Source: Streptococcus taonis (GTDB lineage: Bacteria > Bacillota > Bacilli > Lactobacillales > Streptococcaceae). Taken from it: a stretch of 64,000 nucleotides of DNA. Positions 48,924-57,815 of the stretch are shown piece after piece. The stretch spans positions 1 through 64,000 of the forward strand of contig NZ_JARZZP010000002.1 of the NCBI RefSeq assembly GCF_029948085.1. The letters run 5' to 3'. How positions within the stretch are numbered: the stretch's first letter is position 1; every line of letters begins with the position of its first letter. The position numbers and the translations under genes are program-made. The notes beneath the pieces were generated by a model, which was not told where the DNA came from, made no database searches, and worked only from the letters and a program-made list of their open reading frames with translations.

Positions 48924-49463
48924 ATGAAAAAAGAAGACTTAACCACTCGCTTAGTTCGAAATTTCTTTCATATCCAAGGACCCTTTGATGAATGCCGTCA
49001 AGAGGTCATCTACAAAGCTTGTGCCCGTTCCATGGTCCAAATATTTTACTCTTCCTTCTTTCTCTTCCTATTCTATCTTTTGTTTGGGCGCTTTATAGAG
49101 ATAGTTCAAACGGCTATGCCCTATCTCTACTTCTTGATGATTTTTGCCCTCAGTCTCAAGGCAAGATATACTACTAGAGGGCTCCACTTAGAAGATGATG
49201 ATCAATCCGAGATTCCACAAATCACTTACAGCAAGCGCCAAATCAAGTTAAGAAGTTGGTTAGTTGGAACTAGCATCCCAACTCTCTACTTATTTATCCT
49301 ATTTTCCAAAAAAGTACTTCTTGAAAATCACTCCATTACAGATTTCTTCTTGCAGTTTCTAGAACTCAAAATGATCGCATTTTTCCTACTAGTAGGACTT
49401 GGAGTAGGATCAATCTTCGGTACTATGACTTATTATTTTTTATCCGAACATGAAGAACAGTAG
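48924..49463 (+). CDS. Divergent DUF3278-like membrane protein, copy 4
   Basis: This 179-residue protein shares the N-terminal pattern (MKKEDLTTRLVRNFFHIQGPFDE, in part) with the other copies, but the KRREADRIGNK block has drifted to CRQEVIYKACARS. Four helices are predicted. It ends the plus-strand run, before a terminator at 49545. It is probably an older paralogue than copies 1 and 3. Confidence 0.72.
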   Translation: MKKEDLTTRLVRNFFHIQGPFDECRQEVIYKACARSMVQIFYSSFFLFLFYLLFGRFIEIVQTAMPYLYFLMIFALSLKARYTTRGLHLEDDDQSEIPQITYSKRQIKLRSWLVGTSIPTLYLFILFSKKVLLENHSITDFFLQFLELKMIAFFLLVGLGVGSIFGTMTYYFLSEHEEQ

Positions 49464-49544
49464 GAGAAAGCTTGGATTACAGTTTATAAGCTGATTGGCA
49501 AAAACCTCACTTTATTGCAAAATCCCAGTAAATGTTTTCATGAT

Positions 49545-49591
49545 AAAACGCATAACATCAAGTTTTTTGAATTCCTGATATTATGCGTTTT
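49545..49591 (+). terminator. Terminator of the XRE/DUF3278 operon
   Basis: AAAACGCATAACATCA pairs with TGATATTATGCGTTTT (one mismatch) and is followed by TTATG. It is convergent with the tracrRNA terminator that follows at 49633-49657. Confidence 0.8.
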
Positions 49592-49632
49592 TATGATTTT
49601 AAAGACAGTTTACCCCATTTCTTTTACAAAAC

Positions 49633-49750
49633 AAAAAAGCCATCTTTACAGATGACTTTCTAGCAACCGAATCGGTGCTCACTTTTTCAAGTTTGTATAC
49701 GGACAAAGCCTTATTTTAACTTTGCTGTGTTGTTTCGAATAGTTCCAACG
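49633..49750 (-). ncRNA. tracrRNA, located at the leader-distal end of the array
   Basis: On the minus strand the RNA begins near 49750. It has an anti-repeat (GGAACTATTCGAAACAACAC, then AGC, at 49746-49724) complementary to the CRISPR repeat except for one G-U. It continues with AAAGTTAAAATAAGG, a nexus (GGCTTTGTCC), AACTTGAAAAAGTG and GCACCGATTCGGTTGC. It ends with terminator AGTCATCT, GTAA, AGATGGCT and TTTTTT (49633-49657). All elements of a type II-A tracrRNA are present. It is transcribed in the same direction as the array and cas9. Confidence 0.95.
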
Positions 49751-49755
49751 AATTA

Positions 49756-49784
49756 ATTGTACTATATTTTACAAAGATTATCAA
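49756..49784 (-). promoter_or_regulatory. tracrRNA promoter
   Basis: TTGATA (49779-49784), a 17-base spacer and TACAAT (49756-49761) on the minus strand place the start near 49750, a few bases before the anti-repeat. Confidence 0.85.
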
Positions 49785-49865
49785 GTAAAATGAGAAGCAA
49801 ATTTCAAATATTACAAAAAAGTTCTTTTAAGCCCTAAAAATAGCTCTAACCCTCTTCTACTATCT

Positions 49866-50351
49866 TTCGAAACAACACAGCTCTAAAACAATTTGTTGAT
49901 ATGCCTACAGAGGGTAAAGGTTTTGGAACCATTCGAAACAACACAGCTCTAAAACTTTTGAAGATTCTCTTCACTATACTCAGGAGTTTTGGAACCATTC
50001 GAAACAACACAGCTCTAAAACAAGCTCTATCCAACTCCGCCCAATATTGTTGTTTTGGAACCATTCGAAACAACACAGCTCTAAAACTTTAGGTAAGGCA
50101 AATGTACAAAGTTGATGGTTTTGGAACCATTCGAAACAACACAGCTCTAAAACTCTTCTGTCATTGTGTACCCACAATTACAAGTTTTGGAACCATTCGA
50201 AACAACACAGCTCTAAAACTTCCGAGTGCTTTTGATTAAAAGAATTTTTGTTTTGGAACCATTCGAAACAACACAGCTCTAAAACATGTCATTTATAAAG
50301 TAGGTACACTCTATAGTTTTGGAACCATTCGAAACAACACAGCTCTAAAAC
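49866..50351 (-). CRISPR. Type II-A CRISPR array, 8 repeats and 7 spacers
   Basis: Seven full 36-base repeats start at 49920, 49986, 50052, 50118, 50184, 50250 and 50316 on plus coordinates and are identical. On the minus strand they read GTTTTAGAGCTGTG, then TTGTTTCGAATGG, then TTCCAAAAC, which equals the S. thermophilus CRISPR3 repeat. The distal copy at 49866-49889 keeps only the first 24 bases. All seven spacers are 30 bases (49890, 49956, 50022, 50088, 50154, 50220 and 50286). Transcription is leftward; the spacer at 50286 is leader-proximal and newest. Spacer targets were not recognised. Confidence 0.98.
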
Positions 50352-50449
50352 CTCGTAGAAAAATTTTTCTCACGAAATTTCGTAATCGCGCTATTCGTCC
50401 CAGCCAGACTCCAGATCGTCAGGTTCCAATTATTACTCTTATTATAGCA
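50352..50449 (-). promoter_or_regulatory. CRISPR leader and extended -10 promoter
   Basis: On the minus strand ATGCTATAAT is an extended -10 whose TATAAT (50441-50446) overlaps the csn2 stop codon. The leader ends in CTACGAG at 50352-50358, directly before the first repeat. CTACGAG is the known leader anchor for spacer integration in type II-A systems. Confidence 0.85.
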
Positions 50450-51107
50450 TATTTTCAGGGTTCAAGAAATAGTCTTGATCCAGCACATACTGCGGAAAAT
50501 CATAGACTTTTCGAGGTTCCACAAATAAAACCCTTAGTTGATTGAGTTGGATATACTCTATCAGATTTGCTAACTCATCCTTTGATAGATAGGCTGTCGC
50601 ATTGATGAAAACAAGGAGTTTCTTTTTGGAAAGATACTTAAAAACCTGGATAATTTCTAGCATCTTTTCAAAAGGAGTATCGCTCAGAGTTTCAACTTTG
50701 ACTCCTAACGCATCAATCAACTCTAGAATGGTGATTTCATCGTACTCCAGGTCTAGTTCATTTTCCAAGCACTCAAATGCTAACAATTCTGTAATCGTAG
50801 CTACTAGCTTTTCAATCATGGATTTGACTTCTGGTTTGTCATTGAGCTGATTTTCAAGATCTGCATGTATCAGTTTAATCATAGCAGGTGAGTTGAGATT
50901 GTATCCTAAGACATCCGTTATCACTAGTAACTCGGACTCTTTCAGCGCTTTTAGATTTCTATCAAACAACTTCAACTCCCCATCATCAGTATATTGGTAG
51001 AACTGCTTGACGATAGTTGAAAAGGTAAACTGGTCTTCCAGCACTAAAAAGGCCGCATTTTCAATAGCTAATGGTTCATCCAATAGCGGAAAGTTAATCT
51101 TCATCAC
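50442..51107 (-). CDS. csn2: Type II-A adaptation protein Csn2
   Basis: This 221-residue protein (220 from the second Met) is the short Csn2 form found in S. pyogenes and S. thermophilus CRISPR3. Csn2 tetramers form a ring on DNA ends and are needed with Cas1-Cas2 and Cas9 for spacer acquisition. It has a degenerate P-loop-like core ([17 protein letters not shown]) and a helical middle domain with Glu-rich segments. It overlaps cas2 by about 14 bases, and its stop codon is part of the array promoter -10. Confidence 0.94.
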   Translation of the reverse strand: MMKINFPLLDEPLAIENAAFLVLEDQFTFSTIVKQFYQYTDDGELKLFDRNLKALKESELLVITDVLGYNLNSPAMIKLIHADLENQLNDKPEVKSMIEKLVATITELLAFECLENELDLEYDEITILELIDALGVKVETLSDTPFEKMLEIIQVFKYLSKKKLLVFINATAYLSKDELANLIEYIQLNQLRVLFVEPRKVYDFPQYVLDQDYFLNPENML

Positions 51108-51438
51108 TAGGCTCCTCTCCCAGAAAGACCAAACGAGCGTCGGAGTTTGCTACGCTAGTATTTCGCTCACCATTTAAGTAAATCATGCGAGAAAACTGCT
51201 TTTCTGTGACGGTTAAGAGAGTGATGTTCCCTTTTTTAGGGTTATGAATCTTGAGTCGCTCAATCATAGCGTTATTAGCAGAGTTGTTGAGCAAGAGCTT
51301 GCTATAGATGGAGAATTGGTGCATGATAAATCCTTCATCTATGAGGAACTTCCTAAATTTCCGATAGGCCTTGCGTTCCTCGGCTGTATCAACGGGCATA
51401 TCAAACATTAAAATCATACGCATATATCGATAACTCAT
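51094..51438 (-). CDS. cas2: CRISPR adaptation protein Cas2
   Basis: This 114-residue ferredoxin-fold protein starts with [16 protein letters not shown] and the conserved Asp at the end of the first strand, followed by [20 protein letters not shown]. It forms the Cas1-Cas2 integrase that inserts spacers at the leader end. It overlaps cas1 by 4 bases and csn2 by about 14. Length is normal for type II-A. Confidence 0.95.
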   Translation of the reverse strand: MSYRYMRMILMFDMPVDTAEERKAYRKFRKFLIDEGFIMHQFSIYSKLLLNNSANNAMIERLKIHNPKKGNITLLTVTEKQFSRMIYLNGERNTSVANSDARLVFLGEEPSDED

Positions 51439-52301
51439 ATCCTAAACTCAGGAACTCCTTTCTCCGGTTGATTGAGCGCTTGAATGACTTTCTTAGTATA
51501 GTCGCTGACGATATTAGACAGGTACATATCTTTACCATTGTAGTGAAAGGTATCTGAGAAAATAGTAAAAAGTTCTCGCTTGATTTTGACAAAAGAACTG
51601 CTTCGATTTTCATAGACAATCCTGTCAATAATGGGACGGAAAGGTTCCATAATATCGCTAGCTAGGTTGAATTGATTGAACTGATTGGCATGTTTCAATC
51701 CAAATTGGGTCATGCAGCCAGACAATACAATCTCACGCGCAAACATACTCAAAATCAAGGTGTAGCCGTAGTCCAAGGCAGCATTGACATCATTGTCTTG
51801 CTCACGACTAAAATCATTCCCAAACAAGGTGTTGAAATAAATCCGTGCTGCGTGTCCCTCACGATTGCTTGGGTCAAATAGATCTAAACCATGATATAGA
51901 TCAATGACGGACTGGCTCTTCTCCAGAAAACCACAACTCCCCAAATAAAAAGCCTGATTGAGAATTTTTTGTGCAATAATGGTGGTCCAAACTTGTGCCT
52001 TAGTATCCTCATCCCAAGCGATTTGTCGGGAGAGTTGCAAACTGGAGTCATGCCGACCGTAGTAGGGCATTAAGTATGCAGTTGGCAAGCGTTTATCATC
52101 ACAAAAGATGACCAGAATATTTTCATCCACCAAGCGTTTAATTAGCATAGTGGAGAGAACGATGTCTGTCGTCTCCAAAAGTAGGATGTCCACCTCGGAC
52201 AGGTGAATCAACTCTGTCCGAGAGGCATCTTTAAAAATCAAGTGGTTATTCTTGTAGGATAGTTTAGAGTGCGTATTGACAACAACGGTTCTCCATCCCA
52301 T
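51435..52301 (-). CDS. cas1: CRISPR integrase Cas1
   Basis: This 288-residue integrase has an N-terminal beta domain ([19 protein letters not shown], then [11 protein letters not shown]) and a helical catalytic domain. The metal-binding Glu is in [12 protein letters not shown] near residue 148, and the His and Asp/Glu ligands are in [10 protein letters not shown] and SDIMEPFRP. It inserts spacers at the repeat next to CTACGAG. Its start shares one base with the cas9 stop. Confidence 0.96.
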   Translation of the reverse strand: MGWRTVVVNTHSKLSYKNNHLIFKDASRTELIHLSEVDILLLETTDIVLSTMLIKRLVDENILVIFCDDKRLPTAYLMPYYGRHDSSLQLSRQIAWDEDTKAQVWTTIIAQKILNQAFYLGSCGFLEKSQSVIDLYHGLDLFDPSNREGHAARIYFNTLFGNDFSREQDNDVNAALDYGYTLILSMFAREIVLSGCMTQFGLKHANQFNQFNLASDIMEPFRPIIDRIVYENRSSSFVKIKRELFTIFSDTFHYNGKDMYLSNIVSDYTKKVIQALNQPEKGVPEFRI

Positions 52302-55300
52302 TAGTCTTCTCCTAGTTTTCTTAAGTCAATCCGAGTCTCGTAGAGACCAGTGATGGATTGGTGGATGAGGTTGGCGTTGAGGAGTGATGAAGGTGTATAG
52401 TCTCTGTATCGTGGAATTTTTACTCCTAAGAACTCAAAGTCAGAAGCACTCCCTTGCGATGTCAACTCGAATAATCCAGAATTCTTACTATTTTCTGGAC
52501 CGATGAAACTGAAACACAATTGTTTGATATCAACTGTTTCCCAATCTGTAAATGCTTGACGGATTTTCTCTCCATTTTTCAGCGCCCCAACGTACTTTTC
52601 GTTAAAATCGAGTACATATTCTAAAAGTTTAGCAAACTCATCCCTATGTTTCTCAACATACTCTAGGTGCTCTGGTTCGAGTGTTTTATTAATATTCTTA
52701 GCATGATACAAAAGAGTTGTATACTTTGCAGGTAGGACTAGTTCATTTCCTTTATGAATTTCTCCTCGTTTATTATTTGTCGATAGAATACTTGCTAGTC
52801 TTCGCCTTGTACCATCAGGAAACTCAAATAAACTATATTTAGGTAAAGTAATAGTTAATAGAATTTCTGTGTATCCTTTTTTAAGAAGATAAATTTCTTT
52901 GTTCTTTTCAAAATTTATTTTATCTAAAATAGAGATACCTTGAAACTCAAGAATTGTCTTCTGTTGTTTTTTCGCTCCTTTCTCAATAATCGCTTTAACC
53001 AATACTGCGTATGAATTAGAAATACCAGCATATCCACCATATTTTCGTGGATCAAGCCCTTGTTTAATGGGAACTAGATTTTCTTTACTATCTTCTGATG
53101 GTTTAGGAGATGGATTCGAATTAAACAGCCCCTTAGGTTTACCTCTGTCTAAACCATGTGTCTGAACTTCTGTTTTCTTCACAATATTAACTTGTGGAAG
53201 AGAAAGCACTTTTTTCACTATTGCGAAATCTTTTTCTTTATTCCAAGCGATTTCTCCCGTATCCTTGGAGTACTCGATATTCTCCCTTTTTACGATAGTT
53301 CCGTCTGCGTAATGCACTTCTTCTTTGAAGAAGTTTAACAAATTTGAGTAGAAGAAATACTTTTCTGTTGCTTTTTCAATTTCTTTAGGATCTTTACTTC
53401 TTGAGATGTATCTCTTAAGATCATGTTTTTGATAGTCACCATAGACAAATTCAGGCTCTAGTTTAGGATATTTCTTAAGGATAGCCTTAGCTACTACTGC
53501 ATTTAAATAGGCATCATGCGCATGGTGGTAGTCATTGATTTCCCTTACCTTATATAGTCGGAATTCTTTACGGAAGTTAGAAACTAGATTGGATTTCAAA
53601 GTGATAATTTTGACAGTACGGATTTTCTGGTTCTTCTCATTCACTTTTGTATTGAAGCGGGCATCCAAAATCTGTGCAACATGTTTTGTGATTTGTCGTG
53701 TTTCAACTAGTTGGCGTTTGATGAAGGTAACTTTATCACGTTCATCCAGCCCACCGCGTTCAGCCTTGGTTAAATTATTAAACTTACGTTCTGAGATCAA
53801 TTTAGAATCCAATAATTGTTGCCAAAAAGCTTTTCTTTTTTGAACAACTTCTAAACTTGGAACGTTGTCAGTTTTACCACGATTCTCCTTTGAACTAGTT
53901 AAGACACGGTTATCAAGAGAGTCATCCTTTATAAAGGCTTGAGGGATGATATGATCAATGTCATAATCCTCAAGTCTATCAATGTCCAGCTCTTCATCAA
54001 GATACATGTCTCGACCATTTTGGAGATAATAAAGGAAGAGTTTATCATCACGTAAGGCAGTGTTATCTGTCGGATGTTGTTTTAGAATTTTGGAGTTAAG
54101 TCCAGTTGCTAAGATTTTCAATGAATCTTCAATACGTTTATATCTTTGTCGGGAATTCTTTTTCCCTCTGGCAGTTGTCTGATTTTCTCGTGCCATCTCA
54201 ATCACAATGGACTCTGGATCATGACCCATGACATTTACAAGTTCATCAACAATCTTGATACTTTGTAAAATCCCCTTTTTAATAGCTGGGCTTCCTGGAA
54301 GTTCTTGGACAACTTGCTTCACATCGTCTGTCTTGCCAACTACTTGCGCTTTTTGAATAATTTCTTTGAAAGAAAGTCTGTCATCATTGATTAACTGCAT
54401 AAAGTTACGATTGTTGTAATCGTCATCGATCAGATAATCAAGAATCGTTTTGCCAGTTTCTTTATCGCAGATACCGTTAATCAACTTAGCAGAGAGTTTT
54501 CCCCAACCAGTATAATGTCGACGAGTTAGTGCCTTGATTACTTTTTCATCAAAGAGAGAGTCATACTGAGCAAGACGTTGCTTAATCATCTCACGATCTT
54601 CAAAGATAGTTAGCGTGTGGACGATATTTTCAAGAATTGCTTCATTTTTAGCATCATCCATAAACTCTTTATCCTTGATAATTTTGAGTAAATCATGGTA
54701 AGTAGAAAGACTAGCGTTAAATTGTTTTTCAATTCCTTTTAGTTCGATTCCATCGTAGCCATCAACATTGTGTAGATAATGAATGATATCTTTTTCAGTT
54801 ACTTTTCTTTTATCCTCGGCCTTAAAAAGAGTATAAAAAATATCTTTCTTTTGCTTTTTGTCTAAAAACTGATACCTTGTTAAACCTTCTGCAATAAATT
54901 TTACTTTTGTTAATTCATTATAGACAGCAAATGTTTCATACAAGAGACTGTGCTTAGGCAAAACTTTTTCCTCTGGCAGATATAAGTCATAGTTAGTCAT
55001 CTTATTGATGAAGGCTTCTGCAGAGCTTGCTTTATCAACAATTTCTTCAAAATTCCAAGGTCTTATTGCTTCTTTAGAATTTCGAGTAAGCCAAGCGAAA
55101 TCACTATTTCCACTAGCCAATGGACCGACGTAATAAGGAATACGGAATGTCAAGATTTTCTCAATCTTTTCTCTGTTTTCCTTTAGAAATGGGTAGTGTT
55201 CTCCTTGACGACGAAGAATAGCATTCATCTCTTGAAGATAAATTTGATGAGGAATAGAACCATTATCAAAGGTTCGTTGTTTTATCAAAAAATCTTCGCG

Positions 55301-56485
55301 TTCAATTTTATCAAGGAAATAGTCTGCTCCTTCGAATTTAGAGAGAAGATTTTTGATATATTTGTAAAATGCTTCTTGTGTGGTCTTGCCATCGATATAT
55401 CCAGCATAGCCATCTTTAGAATCATCAGAAAAAACTTCATCATATTTTTCTTGAAGATTGTTTTTGACGAATTGTTTTAAAGCTGCCAAATCTTTTTGGT
55501 GATTTTCATAGCGTTCAATCATAGACGCCGATAGTGGAGCCTTGGTTGAAGGATCTGTAACAGTTAAGATTCCTGATAAAAGAATGGCATCATAGAGTTT
55601 TTTTGCAACTACAAAGAGATCTGCAAAATCATCATCAATTTGTCCGAGCAAATTTTCTAAATCCTCATCATAGGTATCTTTAGAGAATTGTAGTGGAGAT
55701 TTTTCTTCTAGTTCAAAATGTTTTTTGAAATCAGCTTGATTCCCTACAATCAGCTTGAGAAATTCTGAAAACAAACCAGTAGACTTTTCGTCAGGAAATA
55801 GTTTTAGAACGCGTTCTCTCTTTGCAGATTTACTAATTTTATCTGTAAGAATTGCTTCTACTTGTACATTTTGCTCACTAAGTGAACTTTCTTCAAAGAT
55901 GTTATCGTAAATGCTTATAAATTCGTTAAAAATTTTTTGGATATCATTGTTTTTAATATCAAATGTATCTTCGTATAAAAAATGCCCGCGATATTTAATC
56001 ATATGAGCTAATGCCAGATAAATCAAGCGTAAATCAGCTTTTTCCTTTGAATCTGCTAACTGTTTTCTCAAATGATAAATAGTTGGAAATTGCTTGTGAT
56101 ATTCTTTTTCTTCTGCTAAGGTAGCAAAAATAGGATATTTACTTTCTCTTTTATCCTCAGGAACTAAAAAGGAGTCGTCTAAGCGATGAAAGAAACTACT
56201 ATCCACCTTGCTCATTTCCTCAGAAAAGATTTCTTGAAGATAGCGAAGGCGATTTTTACGACGAGTATAGCGACGACGTGCAGTTCGTTTAAGACGTCTA
56301 GCCTCAGCAGTAGTTCCCTCATCAAATAATAAAGCTCCAATTAGATTTTTCTTGATAAATCGTTTATCGGTATTGCCCAGAACTTTCATCTTTTTCGATG
56401 GAACCTTATAGTCATCCGTAATGACGGCAAATCCGACGCTGTTAGTTCCAATATCAAGTCCGATAGAGTAATTTTTTGAATTCAT
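52301..56485 (-). CDS. cas9: Type II-A Cas9 nuclease, S. thermophilus CRISPR3-like
   Basis: This 1394-residue Cas9 has RuvC-I with Asp11 ([13 protein letters not shown]), an Arg-rich bridge helix (residues about 60-80), and a REC lobe. RuvC-II is [12 protein letters not shown] and HNH has His845 in DIDHIIPQ (codon 53951-53953). RuvC-III is [12 protein letters not shown]. The PAM-interacting C-terminus contains [14 protein letters not shown], where Arg1359 and Arg1361 correspond to the PAM-reading arginines of S. pyogenes and match St3Cas9, whose PAM is NGGNG. All catalytic residues are present. AGGAGG precedes the ATG. Its promoter contains a candidate self-target (56614-56638). Confidence 0.98.
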   Translation of the reverse strand: MNSKNYSIGLDIGTNSVGFAVITDDYKVPSKKMKVLGNTDKRFIKKNLIGALLFDEGTTAEARRLKRTARRRYTRRKNRLRYLQEIFSEEMSKVDSSFFHRLDDSFLVPEDKRESKYPIFATLAEEKEYHKQFPTIYHLRKQLADSKEKADLRLIYLALAHMIKYRGHFLYEDTFDIKNNDIQKIFNEFISIYDNIFEESSLSEQNVQVEAILTDKISKSAKRERVLKLFPDEKSTGLFSEFLKLIVGNQADFKKHFELEEKSPLQFSKDTYDEDLENLLGQIDDDFADLFVVAKKLYDAILLSGILTVTDPSTKAPLSASMIERYENHQKDLAALKQFVKNNLQEKYDEVFSDDSKDGYAGYIDGKTTQEAFYKYIKNLLSKFEGADYFLDKIEREDFLIKQRTFDNGSIPHQIYLQEMNAILRRQGEHYPFLKENREKIEKILTFRIPYYVGPLASGNSDFAWLTRNSKEAIRPWNFEEIVDKASSAEAFINKMTNYDLYLPEEKVLPKHSLLYETFAVYNELTKVKFIAEGLTRYQFLDKKQKKDIFYTLFKAEDKRKVTEKDIIHYLHNVDGYDGIELKGIEKQFNASLSTYHDLLKIIKDKEFMDDAKNEAILENIVHTLTIFEDREMIKQRLAQYDSLFDEKVIKALTRRHYTGWGKLSAKLINGICDKETGKTILDYLIDDDYNNRNFMQLINDDRLSFKEIIQKAQVVGKTDDVKQVVQELPGSPAIKKGILQSIKIVDELVNVMGHDPESIVIEMARENQTTARGKKNSRQRYKRIEDSLKILATGLNSKILKQHPTDNTALRDDKLFLYYLQNGRDMYLDEELDIDRLEDYDIDHIIPQAFIKDDSLDNRVLTSSKENRGKTDNVPSLEVVQKRKAFWQQLLDSKLISERKFNNLTKAERGGLDERDKVTFIKRQLVETRQITKHVAQILDARFNTKVNEKNQKIRTVKIITLKSNLVSNFRKEFRLYKVREINDYHHAHDAYLNAVVAKAILKKYPKLEPEFVYGDYQKHDLKRYISRSKDPKEIEKATEKYFFYSNLLNFFKEEVHYADGTIVKRENIEYSKDTGEIAWNKEKDFAIVKKVLSLPQVNIVKKTEVQTHGLDRGKPKGLFNSNPSPKPSEDSKENLVPIKQGLDPRKYGGYAGISNSYAVLVKAIIEKGAKKQQKTILEFQGISILDKINFEKNKEIYLLKKGYTEILLTITLPKYSLFEFPDGTRRRLASILSTNNKRGEIHKGNELVLPAKYTTLLYHAKNINKTLEPEHLEYVEKHRDEFAKLLEYVLDFNEKYVGALKNGEKIRQAFTDWETVDIKQLCFSFIGPENSKNSGLFELTSQGSASDFEFLGVKIPRYRDYTPSSLLNANLIHQSITGLYETRIDLRKLGED

Positions 56486-56613
56486 ATATTGATAATCCTC
56501 CTATAAAAAATTTTTATTATATTTACAAAATTAAAAATTATTTTTTAACTACAAAATTGATTTATTATCATCTAAACTCATCTTGTAATCTTTAAAAATA
56601 TCTTTATTAGATA

Positions 56614-56638
56614 CCCCTTAAAATATAACTATAATTAT
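56614..56638 (-). promoter_or_regulatory. Candidate Cas9 self-target in the cas9 promoter
   Basis: On the minus strand GTTATATTTTA (56629-56619) is followed by AGGGG (56618-56614). The same 11 bases directly precede the solitary repeat at 56709-56719 on the plus strand. AGGGG fits NGGNG. Upstream bases do not match (the next two differ), so binding without cleavage is expected. A 20-base protospacer would cover 56619-56638, overlapping the cas9 -10 and the start point. Confidence 0.75.
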
Positions 56639-56661
56639 ACTACTAATTTTAAAGATTTCAA
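56634..56661 (-). promoter_or_regulatory. cas9 operon promoter
   Basis: TTGAAA (56656-56661), a 16-base spacer and TATAAT (56634-56639) on the minus strand give a start near 56627 and a 5' leader of about 140 bases before cas9. The region is very A+T rich, so a second start is possible. Confidence 0.75.
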
Positions 56662-56688
56662 CAAAAATAATGATTTATTAGTAAAAAT

Positions 56689-56698
56689 TTGTTAAAAT
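56689..56698 (+). promoter_or_regulatory. Extended -10 promoter of the solitary-repeat RNA
   Basis: TGTTAAAAT (56690-56698), a TGn plus TAAAAT box, would start RNA near 56705 at GGATGTTATATTTTA. The -35 is weak. This start keeps the 11-base match at the 5' end. A later TATATT at 56711-56716 would start inside the repeat and lose it. Confidence 0.55.
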
Positions 56699-56704
56699 CA
56701 GTAA

Positions 56705-56812
56705 GGATGTTATATTTTAGTTTTAGAGCTGTGTTGTTTCGAATGGTTCCAAACGCTTTTTAAACTAGATATATATAACCCCCTAACACTTCTCAGTGCT
56801 AGGGGCTTTTTT
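56705..56812 (+). ncRNA. Solitary-repeat crRNA-like RNA opposite cas9
   Basis: A 35-base CRISPR repeat lies at 56720-56754, one A shorter than array repeats and inverted relative to the array. Read on the plus strand it has crRNA sense, so it can pair with tracrRNA. The guide position carries GTTATATTTTA, matching the cas9 promoter next to AGGGG. A plus-strand terminator follows at 56779-56812 although no plus-strand gene lies nearby. I infer an autoregulatory guide; the RNA itself has not been observed here. Confidence 0.72.
56779..56812 (+). terminator. Plus-strand terminator of the solitary-repeat RNA
   Basis: CCCCCTAACACT, loop TCTC and AGTGCTAGGGG are followed by CTTTTTTAG on the plus strand. 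Read on the minus strand the hairpin is followed by TTATATATATC, a poor tract. The orientation therefore favours a plus-strand transcript, although cas9 and its neighbour are both on the minus strand. Confidence 0.82.
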
Positions 56813-57707
56813 AGTTCCTTAAATACCGCATATATTCTACTAATACATAGACAAGGATTGTTAAACAAATGATCGTTTCCAGCCAAACGAGGAGGTTAAG
56901 GACTGGAAACTGCAGAATGCCTTGGGCCATTTTCAATGAAGTTGCTGTGATGATAGTTGGGAAGGTTAGGGCTGAAAAAGCTGGTTGAAATCCCTGTTTT
57001 AAAATATTTGGCAAGCGACTGAGGACAAAGAAAAAGAAAGTTTGTGAAGCAAGAATCATGACTAGCAAAATCCAGACATGAAGAGCTGAACCTCCGATCC
57101 GAACGAGTGCTGCTAACAGTAGAGAAAAGGGAGCACAATAGATTCCTTCTTGCCCCAGTAAAGCCCGTGGCAATGGATTACTTTTCAAATCTTGATAAAT
57201 CAGAGGATAAAGGAAAAGGGTTAAGGTAAAGCCAAAAATCCAAGCACCATAGGCAATCTCGACTATGCCCACCACTGGGTAGGTCAAGCTTGCTACTGCT
57301 ATTCCCACATAAAGAACTGTCCAACTTGGCGTTGCGCTCGTTCTTGGTTTAGTCTGCACATAATTTTTAGTGAAGTAGATGATTAAACCTACATCCAGTA
57401 GAAAGGCAAACCACCAAAGAGCTTGCACTATGATACTCATACTCGCAGGTAAGATTCGCAGTAAGTAGGTTGATAAAATCATCCCTGCCATGGGAAAAGT
57501 CGCCATTCCCGATAATAGAGGAGCTTTCTTAAGTTCTTGCTGGATTTCTTGCCAATCACTAAGATGACTGTATAAAAAATAAAACCATAAAATCAAGCCT
57601 GACAAACTAAAGATGTGCGATAATAGTGGAAAAATATCCAGGATGAGATTGCCTGCTCCAGCCAATCCCAATAAACACCCTGAAAAGGCCAAGGGGAGTT
57701 TTTTCAT
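56811..57707 (-). CDS. TDT-family (TehA/Mae1-like) transporter
   Basis: This 298-residue protein has ten predicted membrane helices, starting MKKLPLAFSGCLLGLAGAGN. This is the TDT/SLAC1 fold, whose members move C4-dicarboxylates, tellurite or anions. The start at 57707 is preferred because GGAGG lies five bases upstream; an upstream GTG or ATG region lacks a site. It is separated from cas9 by the solitary-repeat locus and is not part of the CRISPR system. The substrate is unknown. Confidence 0.82.
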   Translation of the reverse strand: MKKLPLAFSGCLLGLAGAGNLILDIFPLLSHIFSLSGLILWFYFLYSHLSDWQEIQQELKKAPLLSGMATFPMAGMILSTYLLRILPASMSIIVQALWWFAFLLDVGLIIYFTKNYVQTKPRTSATPSWTVLYVGIAVASLTYPVVGIVEIAYGAWIFGFTLTLFLYPLIYQDLKSNPLPRALLGQEGIYCAPFSLLLAALVRIGGSALHVWILLVMILASQTFFFFVLSRLPNILKQGFQPAFSALTFPTIITATSLKMAQGILQFPVLNLLVWLETIICLTILVYVLVEYMRYLRN

Positions 57708-57815
57708 ATGAACCTCCAATAGTCATGTTATTATCAGTATAGCATAAAAGCGCTTAAATGAAGTATTAAAAAACGAAGTTTAAAAAGATAAACCTCGTTT
57801 TTATTTTCTTTATTT

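Noticed and set aside
49756..49775. Second target of the guide in the tracrRNA promoter (TATATTTTA)
   Set aside because: Only nine bases match and the next bases are CAAAG, which is not a PAM.
49846..50177. ORFs reading through the CRISPR repeats
   Set aside because: They are translations of repeats and spacers with no start signal.
56711..56735. TATATT at 56711-56716 as the promoter of the solitary-repeat RNA
   Set aside because: It would start transcription near 56723, inside the repeat, and lose the guide bases. The extended -10 at 56690-56698 fits better, though only mapping can decide.
56719..56754. Solitary repeat as an S. pyogenes-style tracrRNA
   Set aside because: It is oriented opposite to that arrangement and has no nexus or tracr hairpins after it on either strand. 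A full tracrRNA exists at 49633-49750.
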